From positions 1-64,000 of the forward strand of contig SVEB01000086.1 of the NCBI GenBank assembly GCA_015057635.1: 64,000 nucleotides of DNA, in the 5' to 3' direction. Shown here in pieces: positions 1 to 6,999 of the stretch; position 1 is the stretch's first letter, and each line of letters begins with the position of its first letter. Below the pieces are notes generated by a model. The model searched no databases, was not told the origin of the DNA, and saw only the letters and a list, made by a program, of their open reading frames with translations. The DNA comes from Lachnospiraceae bacterium (lineage in GTDB: Bacteria; Bacillota; Clostridia; Lachnospirales; Lachnospiraceae). The translations under genes were made by a program, and so were the position numbers.

Positions 1-165
1 CTCATAAGATAGTGTTGCTTTCGGATTATACTTCATTTTTTCTCTAAGTCGTAAGGCTTCGATTGCTTTATCATTCGCCTTTGAATCGCCAATTGCAAGC
101 TTTGCTTCGAGTGTTTTCTGTACTTGATAGACAAGGGATTCTTTTTTCTTTCGTTTTCTTGCCAT
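1..165 (-). CDS. Site-specific integrase, N-terminal part (runs off the left edge)
   Basis: Reading leftward from the ATG at 165, 55 codons stay open to the window edge. A good ribosome site (AGGAGA, 171-177 region) lies 7-8 bases before the start. From residue 22 the protein (KLAIGDSKANDKAIEALRL...) aligns closely with the decayed integrase at 48676-49329 (KLAIGESKADDKAIEVLRL...), so this is the intact version of that gene's N-terminus. The first 21 residues are basic (MARKRKKKES), and the corresponding stretch is missing from the second copy. Only the N-terminal arm is visible, so catalytic integrity cannot be judged. It presumably drives excision and integration at tRNA-Gly. Confidence 0.75.
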   Translation of the reverse strand, partial: MARKRKKKESLVYQVQKTLEAKLAIGDSKANDKAIEALRLREKMKYNPKATLSYE

Positions 166-239
166 AGTGGTTTCTCCTGTGTAGTTGATATTTGTATATA
201 GTTAAAGCTGAGCACGTGCCAATTTATTCGAATCACAGG

Positions 240-840
240 CACCTAGTGATTATAAAGAAGGTAATAGAAAAGGCCATACTATACAGCCTTGGATTATGGT
301 TGACCGCCTTGGTCTTGCATAATCGTTGATCCTGAAACGAGGCATATTTCTTTTACGTTACAAACAAAACTTTGGACTTTGTCCATAAGTAAGCATTAGC
401 AGGTCATGCATTTCTTTTCTTCGTTCCCTGATTTTTAGGTCTCCAATTCACGTTTTACAAATTTATTATGATAGTTTGTATATCTTCATATCTGAAATTT
501 TGAGCAAAAGATAAGCATAATTAACCGTTTAGACGAAGATAGAAAAATATCTTTCGTCTAACCGTAATTATGCTCGATTTATGAAGTGTACACTTTTGGG
601 ATGTGTTGTTTTGTAAAAGGATTTAAAGAACAGAAAAGAGTATAAAAATATCGATGTAATTATTAAGATACAGTAGCTTTAAATATAGGATAATACAATG
701 ATTGACTAAATAGAAAAATATGGTATTATAAAAATGCTTAGGATATAGAGTAGTAAGAGAGAAAAAAAACAACGGAAGTAAGCTTTATTGGAATAGCGTG
801 TTTTGAGGGAAAGATAAATTTGAGTTTGGTGTGATGAAGA
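240..840. other. Gene-poor stretch between integrase and NUDIX cargo
   Basis: About 600 bases hold no convincing gene on either strand. Short open stretches on the minus strand (around 300-440) may be remnants but have no ribosome site. The only clear structure is the inverted repeat at 515-573. In related small elements an excisionase or regulator would be expected here; none is recognisable. Confidence 0.5.
515..573. repeat. Imperfect long inverted repeat (about 26-bp arms)
   Basis: Left arm GCATAATTAACCGTTTAGAC followed by GAAGATA; the right arm is its near reverse complement (TATCTTTCGTCTAACC then GTAATTATGC) with a short A-rich loop. There are one or two bulges. No T-run follows, so it is not a classical terminator. 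It is intergenic inside the integrative element and may be a binding site, an RNA hairpin or a small palindromic repeat. Confidence 0.6.
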
Positions 841-1293
841 ATGGCAAGAACAGAAGAAGTAACTTTAACAAACATGTGTATGGTATATGATGATTCTAAG
901 GTATTAGTGCAGGCAAAGATAGATGATGATTATGAAGGAATAACATTTCCTGGAGGACATGTTGAAAAGGGTGAGTCGTTTACAGATGCAGTAATTCGAG
1001 AAGTATTTGAAGAAACTGGTCTAAAAATATCAGCTCCACAATTATGTGGAATTAAAGATTGGACAAACGATGATGGTTCGAGATATATGGTTTTACTTTA
1101 TAAAACTAATAAATACGAAGGAGAACTAATATCGTCTGATGAGGGAGAAGTTTATTGGATTAAATTAGATGAAATGAAAAGCAAGCATTTGGCGGAGGGA
1201 ATGAATAAAATGTTAGATGTGTTCCTAAATAATGATGTAAGCGAGTATTTTTTTTATAAAGAACATGATAACTGGATTGATATATTAAAATAA
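841..1293 (+). CDS. NUDIX hydrolase (MutT-like)
   Basis: A 150-residue protein carrying a complete Nudix box (GGHVEKGESFTDAV, then REVFEETGL; residues about 38-60) that matches GX5EX7REUXEEXGU, so magnesium-dependent hydrolysis of a nucleoside diphosphate linked to another moiety is expected. It resembles small MutT / 8-oxo-dGTP diphosphatase-like proteins, but the substrate cannot be read from sequence. The ribosome site is weak (GATGAAGA just before the ATG). It is the first of two adjacent NUDIX genes, about 100 bp apart, forming the cargo of the tRNA-Gly element. The two proteins are not close duplicates. Confidence 0.88.
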   Translation: MARTEEVTLTNMCMVYDDSKVLVQAKIDDDYEGITFPGGHVEKGESFTDAVIREVFEETGLKISAPQLCGIKDWTNDDGSRYMVLLYKTNKYEGELISSDEGEVYWIKLDEMKSKHLAEGMNKMLDVFLNNDVSEYFFYKEHDNWIDILK

Positions 1294-1389
1294 CACACAT
1301 ATCAGTTTATTTAGTTCACTTTTCTCTTATTTAGTCAATTTTATTGAGTATAAGTGAAGAATGTTAATAAATATTGGAGGATGAAGAAA

Positions 1390-1872
1390 ATGGAACTATG
1401 GGATGCTTATGATAGAAAACTGAATAAGGTTGATGGCATTACATTGGTACGAGGTGAGATAATTCCAGATGGATTGTATCATCTTGTAAGTGAGATTATT
1501 GTCAAGCACAAAGATGGAACCTATCTTCTTATGCAAAGGGATTATACCAAGCGTTTAGGAGGAAAATGGGAAGCTTCAGCGGGAGGAGCTGCTTTATGTG
1601 GTGAGAGCTCTATTGATTGTGCCAAAAGAGAATTGTATGAAGAGACTGGAATAAAAGCAGAAGCTATTATGGAGTTAGGTGTAATTGTTAACGATATTCA
1701 AAAAACTTATTATGTTCAATTCCTTTGCTATACGGATTGTAATAAAGATAGTATTAGTCTTCAAAAGGGCGAAACTATTGCTTATCGTTGGGTTACTGAA
1801 GAAGAGTTGAGACAAATGAATTCTGACTCATTAGCTTCTACACGTATGCAGAAGTATCTTTGGAATAAATAA
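1390..1872 (+). CDS. NUDIX hydrolase (isopentenyl-diphosphate isomerase/YfcD-like group)
   Basis: A 160-residue protein starting MELWDAYDRKLNK, which is a typical beginning for this Nudix subgroup. Upstream in-frame starts at 1354 (GTG) and 1381 exist, but the GGAGG at 1376-1380 sits 9 bases before the ATG at 1390, which decides the start. The Nudix box is GGAALCGESSIDCA followed by KRELYEETGI (residues about 63-86). Substrate unknown. It is cargo of the same element as the preceding NUDIX gene and stops about 125 bp before the attachment site. Two different Nudix hydrolases as the only cargo suggests a nucleotide- or metabolite-cleaning or defence-related benefit, but that is speculation. 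Confidence 0.88.
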   Translation: MELWDAYDRKLNKVDGITLVRGEIIPDGLYHLVSEIIVKHKDGTYLLMQRDYTKRLGGKWEASAGGAALCGESSIDCAKRELYEETGIKAEAIMELGVIVNDIQKTYYVQFLCYTDCNKDSISLQKGETIAYRWVTEEELRQMNSDSLASTRMQKYLWNK

Positions 1873-1921
1873 CTAATATAAATAGTTTACTTTTATCTCA
1901 TAAAGCTAATTAGTTATGATA

Positions 1922-1997
1922 TGAGTACTATGTTGAGTACATAATATATTGATGTGTCGGAACTCTCCTTTCTAAGCTATTTTAGAGAGGCGAGTTC
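1922..1997. repeat. Right-end arm repeats and hairpin of element 1
   Basis: TGAGTAC occurs at 1922-1928 and again at 1934-1940 (12-bp period), followed by a GAACTC...GAGTTC hairpin at 1960-1997. The same order and spacing occurs at 51552-51627 in the second element, and a TGAGTAC pair also occurs at 47935-47951 at that element's left end. The layout fits arm-type integrase sites. Confidence 0.7.
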
Positions 1998-1999
1998 TA

Positions 2000-2020
2000 T
2001 TCGAATCCCGTCTCGTGCTT
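2000..2020 (+). other. attR-like site: 21 bp of tRNA-Gly 3' end
   Basis: The 21 bases (TTCGAATCCCG then TCTCGTGCTT) are identical to positions 47850-47870, which cover the T-arm and acceptor end of tRNA-Gly(GCC), and to 51630-51650. No tRNA 5' half is present here. This is the duplicated core left on the far side of an element that integrated into a tRNA-Gly gene. Confidence 0.85.
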
Positions 2021-2030
2021 ACTAAATAAG

Positions 2031-2069
2031 AAGAGCAAATTCAGAATTTATCTGGATTTGCTCTTTTTT
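2031..2069. terminator. Intrinsic terminator, probably the displaced tRNA-Gly terminator
   Basis: AAGAGCAAAT-CAGA-loop-TCTG-ATTTGCTCTT followed by a T-run. It directly follows the attachment core, so it was probably the original terminator of the tRNA-Gly gene before insertion. An analogous hairpin follows the second element at 51664. Confidence 0.8.
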
Positions 2070-2250
2070 GTTGCCCAAAATAAGGTGCGCAACAACGTAA
2101 GAGATTTTGTTGCAAAAATATGGTATAAATTGTAAATATTGCACAACACATACAAAAGAAAAATGGAAATTATGCAGATTGCCAAAAAAATGCCGAAAAA
2201 GTATAATGTTTTTATAAATAAAAAACATATTTTGGCAACAAAAATGTTGC
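2068..2250. promoter_or_regulatory. Cluster of GCAACAA / TTGTTGC half-sites upstream of glycoside operon
   Basis: TTGTTGC at 2068-2074, GCAACAA at 2089-2095, TTGTTGC at 2107-2113, and a compact palindrome GCAACA-AAAA-TGTTGC at 2235-2250 just before the ribosome site of the first permease. The 2089/2107 pair is inverted. Repeated inverted half-sites before an operon that encodes its own LacI-family regulator suggest operators for that regulator; this is inference. Confidence 0.5.
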
Positions 2251-2270
2251 ACATTAAGGAAGGGAAGACT

Positions 2271-3206
2271 ATGATGACGAAAAAAGGTGGATGGAGAGGA
2301 TTTTTTAAAAAACTATATAAATACCGAGTATTCCTACTCATGCTTGCTCCGGCAGTGATCTATACACTTATTTTTGCGTACTATCCAATGACGGGAATTG
2401 TAATGGCATTTAAAAAGTACAATTACGCAGGCGGAATCTGGGGAAGTCCCTGGAACGGTCTTGAGAATTTCAAATTCTTTTTTACGTCGGGACAGGCAGG
2501 TATGGTAACCAGAAATACCGTATTATATAACGTTTTATTTATTGCAGTGAATACCATTATACAGATTGCAACGGCGGTCCTTCTTACCGAAATTCGCAAC
2601 AAACATTATCGTAAGATCAGTCAGTCCTTAATGTTTCTACCATATTTTATTTCATGGGTTATTGTAGGAGTTATGGCATTTAATATTTTCAGTTCGGATT
2701 ATGGATTCTTAAATCGTATTATTACCTACTTTGGCGGGGAAAAGATTTCTTTCTATACAACACCGAAGGTATGGCCATTCATTCTTCTGTTCTTTAATGT
2801 ATGGAAAGGAATTGGGTACGGTTCGGTCATGTATTTGGCGGCGATCATGGGAATTGATACTTCCATATATGAGGCAGCCAAGATTGACGGAGCAAATGTA
2901 TTCCAGAGAATCTTTAAAGTAACGATACCAATGATTATGCCAACCACAATTATCTTATTGTTATTAGCAGTAGGCGGTATTTTTAGAGGAAACTTCGATA
3001 TGTTCTATAACCTGGTTGGAAATAATGGTCTTCTATATAACTATACGGATGTAATCGATACGCTGACCTTCCGTGCCTTAATCAGCAGCAATAACTTCGG
3101 CATGTCAGCAGCAATTGGTCTGTATCAGTCCGTTCTATGCTTTATAACCATTTTAATTGCAAATAAATTAGTCGGTTTATACGATAAAGACTACACATTA
3201 TTTTAG
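2271..3206 (+). CDS. ABC sugar importer permease, LplB-type
   Basis: A 311-residue membrane protein with about six transmembrane segments and the EAA-type cytoplasmic loop (YEAAKIDGANVFQRIFKVTIP, residues about 200-220) that docks the ATPase. It belongs to the LplB group of CUT1 carbohydrate permeases. The frame is open for 44 codons further upstream, but the strong AAGGAAGGGA at 2256-2265 fixes the start at MMTKKGG. It pairs with the YtcP-type permease 11 bp downstream. No ATPase is encoded in the operon, which is usual for this subgroup: a shared MsmX-type ATPase is used. Expected substrate is an oligosaccharide or glycoside, possibly a beta-galactoside given the GH42 gene in the same operon. 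Confidence 0.92.
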   Translation: MMTKKGGWRGFFKKLYKYRVFLLMLAPAVIYTLIFAYYPMTGIVMAFKKYNYAGGIWGSPWNGLENFKFFFTSGQAGMVTRNTVLYNVLFIAVNTIIQIATAVLLTEIRNKHYRKISQSLMFLPYFISWVIVGVMAFNIFSSDYGFLNRIITYFGGEKISFYTTPKVWPFILLFFNVWKGIGYGSVMYLAAIMGIDTSIYEAAKIDGANVFQRIFKVTIPMIMPTTIILLLLAVGGIFRGNFDMFYNLVGNNGLLYNYTDVIDTLTFRALISSNNFGMSAAIGLYQSVLCFITILIANKLVGLYDKDYTLF

Positions 3207-3217
3207 GAGGGGGAAAA

Positions 3218-4138
3218 GTGGAATCTACCAAGCATTCAAACAAAATAAAAACAGGTTCGGACGTTATTGTACTGAATATTATTGCCTACGTACTATTGGG
3301 GCTGATTGCACTATTCTGCCTGGTTCCCTTTATCATGATTCTATCCGGATCTTTTTCTTCCGAAAAAGCCATTATCCAGAATGGTTTCAGTATTTTTCCG
3401 CAGGATTTCAGCCTTGAGGCATACAACACCGTATTTAAAAAAGGTTCTGTTGTAGTGAAAGCCTATGGAACAACAATCGGATTAACAATTGTAGGAACGG
3501 TTGGCGGTCTGTTGCTTCAGACTATGACAGCATATGTTTTATCCAGAAAAGATTTTGAATGGAGAAATATATTTTCATTTTTCTTTTACTTCACCACCTT
3601 ATTCTCAGGCGGACTTGTTCCCTATTATCTCTTAATTACACAGAAGTTAAATCTTCGTGACAGTTATCTTGCTTTATTGCTTCCATTAATCTTCAGCGTT
3701 TATAATCTGTTGATCATGAAAAGTTACATTATGGGCATTCCGGACTCTCTGATCGAGGCAGCAAAGATTGATGGCTGTGGAGAGTTTCGTACTTTATTCA
3801 AGGTTGTTTTTCCGTTAATCAAACCTGCACTTGCAACCGTTGGACTTTTCATTGCACTTGCATACTGGAATGACTGGTACAATGCAATGCTTTACATAAA
3901 GAATCAGGACAAGTACCCGTTACAGTACTTCCTATATCAGCAGGTAAACAATATTGAGGCATATAAGAAGCTGCTTTCCAATGCAGCGGCCAGCAGTGTA
4001 GCCAGCGCAGTATCACTTCCTACTCAGACTTTAAAGATGGCGCTTACCATCGTTGTAACAGGACCGATTGTTTTAGCATATCCACTTGTTCAAAAATACT
4101 TTATTCAGGGCATTACAATTGGTGCAGTAAAGGGGTAA
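3218..4138 (+). CDS. ABC sugar importer permease, YtcP/LplC-type
   Basis: A 306-residue permease, the partner of the preceding gene, with about six transmembrane helices and the EAA loop IEAAKIDGCGEFRTLFKVVFP around residues 185-205. The GTG start follows the AGGAGGGGG ribosome site. YtcP-like proteins form the heterodimeric channel with LplB-type permeases. The very short spacing (11 bp) indicates co-transcription and probably translational coupling. The C-terminus ends IQGITIGAVKG, as is typical of the family. Confidence 0.92.
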   Translation: MESTKHSNKIKTGSDVIVLNIIAYVLLGLIALFCLVPFIMILSGSFSSEKAIIQNGFSIFPQDFSLEAYNTVFKKGSVVVKAYGTTIGLTIVGTVGGLLLQTMTAYVLSRKDFEWRNIFSFFFYFTTLFSGGLVPYYLLITQKLNLRDSYLALLLPLIFSVYNLLIMKSYIMGIPDSLIEAAKIDGCGEFRTLFKVVFPLIKPALATVGLFIALAYWNDWYNAMLYIKNQDKYPLQYFLYQQVNNIEAYKKLLSNAAASSVASAVSLPTQTLKMALTIVVTGPIVLAYPLVQKYFIQGITIGAVKG

Positions 4139-4236
4139 GACAGATTAAATGGATGCATTAGGGGTATCTCCCAATGAATAAATTGCATTTAAAAATGCGG
4201 ATTAACTAACGGATCTATTATTAAAGGAGGAGTTTT

Positions 4237-5835
4237 ATGAGAAAAGAAATGAAAAAGTTACTATCAGTTTTACTGACGACTGCGATGACAGCGGGAATGC
4301 TTACAGGATGCGGCGCTTCTAACACTGCCAAAGATTCTGGCTCTGCAAGTGCATCAACAGATGGTCAGAAAAGCGCGACGGCTTCTTCTGATGGAGGAAC
4401 AACTACTATTGATACATCAAAACACGTAGACTTAACGATGTATCTGATTGGGGACCGGTCAGCAGATTTCGACGAAGTGTACAGAAAGATCAATGAGATT
4501 CTGGAAGAAAAATTAAACTGCTCCTTGAATGTAGAATTCCTATCATGGGGGGAGCATTCTACCAAATATTCGCTGTTGTTTTCCTCACAGGAAGATTTTG
4601 ATTTAATCTTTACAGCATCAAGCTGGTGTCATTATGAACAGACGGTTGCGTTAGGCGGATTTGCTCCTCTGTCAGAAGAGTTCATCCAGACGTATGCACC
4701 GGATATCTGGGATGTTGTACCCGAAATGGCATGGGATCAGGCAAAGATTGATGGACAGATCTACATGGTTCCAAACTATGCAAATGAATTTGGACAGGAT
4801 GTTATGGCGGTTCGTGGTGATTTAATGCAGAAATATGGTTTTGACAAGATTTCAAGCTGGGATGAGTTAATTGCTTTCTATAAAGCCTGTGCTGCAGATG
4901 GAATTTACGCAAGCCAGGGCGGTCCTTGGTATCAGTATTTCCAGACAAAAGGTTATACGACCACCGGAGGAGCACCAAAGGGTGGAGAACTTGTTCTTTA
5001 TAATACACAGAATCCAGATAATCTAGAGTTCACATATATTGCAGAGTGGGATGGATTCCGTGATTACTGTCTTAAGATGAAAGAACTTGCTGATGCAGGA
5101 TGCTGGTCAAGCGATGTATTGAATTCAAGCGATGAAAGACAGACAGGTCTTCTTACCGGAAGAACAGCAGGAATGATCTGGAACCTTGGAAGCTGTATGA
5201 CATATGCTAAACAGGCAAATGCAGATCATCCGGACTGGAATGTTACGATCATAGATCCAATCGCTTCGCAGCCTAAAAAAGTAAATTCCTATATCAATAA
5301 TGGTGTTGCAATCAATGTAAACAGCAAGAACAAAGAAAGAGCGATGATGGTATTAAATGAGTTCTATACCAACCCGGATGTATATGATCTTGCGATGCTT
5401 GGAATCGAAGGAAAGCATTGGGAGGCAGTAGGCGATGACCAGTATAAAGTAATCGATGAGAGTGGCTATGGTGTCAGCAACAACTGTAACTGGGGCTGGA
5501 ACAATGCAAAAATCCAGAGAACCGAATATATTGAGAACAGAACAGCATTAGATGATACATACGATGCATTAAAGGCAGCATTTGAAAGCAATATCAAAGC
5601 AGATCATGCATATGATGGATTTAACTTTGACTCAACGAACGTAAGTACACAGTTTGCGGCAGTAGAAGCGGCACTTGGGAACTACTATGATCCATTGGTA
5701 AACGGACTTGTAGATGATGTGGATAAGTCAATTGAAGAGATGAAAACGGCATTAGAGAGTGCGGGAATTCAGGCTGTGTTAGATGAAATGAAGAGTCAGG
5801 CAGCTGAATATGTAGCACAGAAACAGGCTAATTAA
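4237..5835 (+). CDS. ABC importer substrate-binding lipoprotein, LplA-type (DUF3502 C-terminus)
   Basis: A 532-residue exported lipoprotein: basic N-terminus, hydrophobic stretch and lipobox LTGC with the lipidated cysteine at residue 25, then a Ser/Ala/Thr/Gly-rich linker to about residue 60. The rest is a large solute-binding fold of the LplA family, with a C-terminal part resembling DUF3502. It binds the sugar outside the membrane and delivers it to the LplB/YtcP pair encoded just upstream. AAAGGAGGAG precedes the ATG. A terminator follows at 5897-5932, so it may end a first transcription unit before the regulator gene. Confidence 0.92.
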   Translation: MRKEMKKLLSVLLTTAMTAGMLTGCGASNTAKDSGSASASTDGQKSATASSDGGTTTIDTSKHVDLTMYLIGDRSADFDEVYRKINEILEEKLNCSLNVEFLSWGEHSTKYSLLFSSQEDFDLIFTASSWCHYEQTVALGGFAPLSEEFIQTYAPDIWDVVPEMAWDQAKIDGQIYMVPNYANEFGQDVMAVRGDLMQKYGFDKISSWDELIAFYKACAADGIYASQGGPWYQYFQTKGYTTTGGAPKGGELVLYNTQNPDNLEFTYIAEWDGFRDYCLKMKELADAGCWSSDVLNSSDERQTGLLTGRTAGMIWNLGSCMTYAKQANADHPDWNVTIIDPIASQPKKVNSYINNGVAINVNSKNKERAMMVLNEFYTNPDVYDLAMLGIEGKHWEAVGDDQYKVIDESGYGVSNNCNWGWNNAKIQRTEYIENRTALDDTYDALKAAFESNIKADHAYDGFNFDSTNVSTQFAAVEAALGNYYDPLVNGLVDDVDKSIEEMKTALESAGIQAVLDEMKSQAAEYVAQKQAN

Positions 5836-5896
5836 AAAATAAAGTCAGGGAATAGACAGTTACAATCATTTTAGCGAATCAAAAGCTACGCGGGCG

Positions 5897-5932
5897 GAAG
5901 GGCTACTACAGCAATCGTAGCAGCCCTTCTTT
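5897..5932 (+). terminator. Intrinsic terminator after binding-protein gene
   Basis: Stem GAAGGGCTaCTAC / GTAGcAGCCCTTC with loop AGCAATC, followed by TTTAATTCTT. It separates the three transport genes from the regulator and hydrolase genes and may be partly read through. Confidence 0.8.
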
Positions 5933-6004
5933 AATTCTTAGGCGTATATTGAAAAAGAAAGTATTCAGTCTAGACATAAGAATTAAAAAAGGTAGGGAGC
6001 AGGG

Positions 6005-6982
6005 ATGACATTAGATGCAATCGCACATGAATTAGGCCTTTCAAAAAGTACCGTCTCAAGAGCGTTATCCGGGAAAGGAAGAATCGGGAAGAAAACCGTG
6101 GAACTAGTTCAGAATTTTGTAAGGGATCATGAGCATGCAACAGAAGAAAAAGAAATACCGAAAAGCATTACCCATAATATTGGAGTGGTACTACCTGCGG
6201 ATATTTATAATGGGGGCGGAAGCTATTTTCAAAACTGCCTGCTTGGAATCTGTGGAGCAGCATCCATGTTCGGATATAATGTTTTGCTTACAACGGGACA
6301 GCAACATGATATTTCAGAACTGCAGTTTCTTGTGGAGAATAAAAGAGTGGATGGGATTATTCTGACCAGAAGCCTTGTGGATGATCGGGCACTTAAGTAT
6401 CTGACCGATATCAACTTTCCTACGGCGATCACGGGAACTTGTCAGTATGAGAATGTGATTCAGGTCGATACCGATAATGAAGAGGCAGCAGAAAAGATGA
6501 CTTCCATACTGATCGGAAGAGGATTTCGAAAGTTTGCCCTTTTAGTAAAGGATATGAACTTTATTGCAGATAGAAAACGGCACGACGGATTCTGCAAGGC
6601 ACTATTTAAAAATGGAATCCCGAAGGAAAACCAGGTATTCTATAATGGTTCTGTAAAGATGGAATTTTTGGATTCCATCATTGGAAATCTGATCGCACAA
6701 AAGGTGGAATGCGTCATTTGCGGAGATGACGAAGTTTGCACCATGGTTATGTCAAGGCTTCAGGCAGATGGCTATCGGATTCCAATGGATATTGCAGTCG
6801 CTTCCCTTTATAACAGCCCGAATTTAGAGTGTTATTCCCCAGCAGTCACATCCGTTTATGTAGCAGCAAGCCAAATGGGAAATATGGCAGGCAAACAGCT
6901 GATTCAATGTCTGTTAGGAGGAAAATATGAAAGCAGGGCGATGATTGATTACGGTATTCTATTCCGCAAATCCACAAATTGA
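6005..6982 (+). CDS. LacI-family transcriptional regulator
   Basis: A 325-residue repressor-type protein. The N-terminal helix-turn-helix (MTLDAIAHELGLSKSTVSRA, residues 1-20, then LSGKGRIGKKT) is the canonical LacI DNA-binding domain, followed by the hinge and a periplasmic-binding-protein-like effector domain (VVLPADIYNGG onward, with CQYENVIQVDTDNEEAAEKM and a C-terminal dimer region). It lies between the transporter genes and the GH42 gene, so it most likely controls this operon in response to a sugar derived from its substrate. Candidate operators lie at 2068-2250. The GH42 frame opens at a TTG that overlaps its stop codon. Confidence 0.93.
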   Translation: MTLDAIAHELGLSKSTVSRALSGKGRIGKKTVELVQNFVRDHEHATEEKEIPKSITHNIGVVLPADIYNGGGSYFQNCLLGICGAASMFGYNVLLTTGQQHDISELQFLVENKRVDGIILTRSLVDDRALKYLTDINFPTAITGTCQYENVIQVDTDNEEAAEKMTSILIGRGFRKFALLVKDMNFIADRKRHDGFCKALFKNGIPKENQVFYNGSVKMEFLDSIIGNLIAQKVECVICGDDEVCTMVMSRLQADGYRIPMDIAVASLYNSPNLECYSPAVTSVYVAASQMGNMAGKQLIQCLLGGKYESRAMIDYGILFRKSTN

Positions 6983-6999
6983 AATGGAGTAATGATGCT

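Larger units (their letters stand above)
1..2020. mobile_element. tRNA-Gly-targeted integrative element 1 (right part; left end outside window)
   Basis: The segment begins inside an integrase gene on the minus strand, carries two NUDIX genes, and ends in 21 bp identical to the 3' end of the tRNA-Gly gene found at 47798-47869. About 100 bp before that end it has the same arrangement as the right end of the element at 47850-51650: paired TGAGTAC repeats, then a GAACTC/GAGTTC hairpin, then the tRNA fragment. The integrase reads away from the cargo, as in the second element. Inferred: a tRNA-Gly gene with the left junction lies just left of position 1. Confidence 0.72.

Noticed and set aside
33-242. 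69-residue minus-strand frame at the left edge
   Set aside because: It overlaps the integrase start in another frame; the integrase frame has both homology to 48676-49329 and a ribosome site.
2139-2270. 44-codon N-terminal extension of the first permease
   Set aside because: It lacks a ribosome site and precedes the strong one at 2256-2265; the extension is not typical of LplB proteins.
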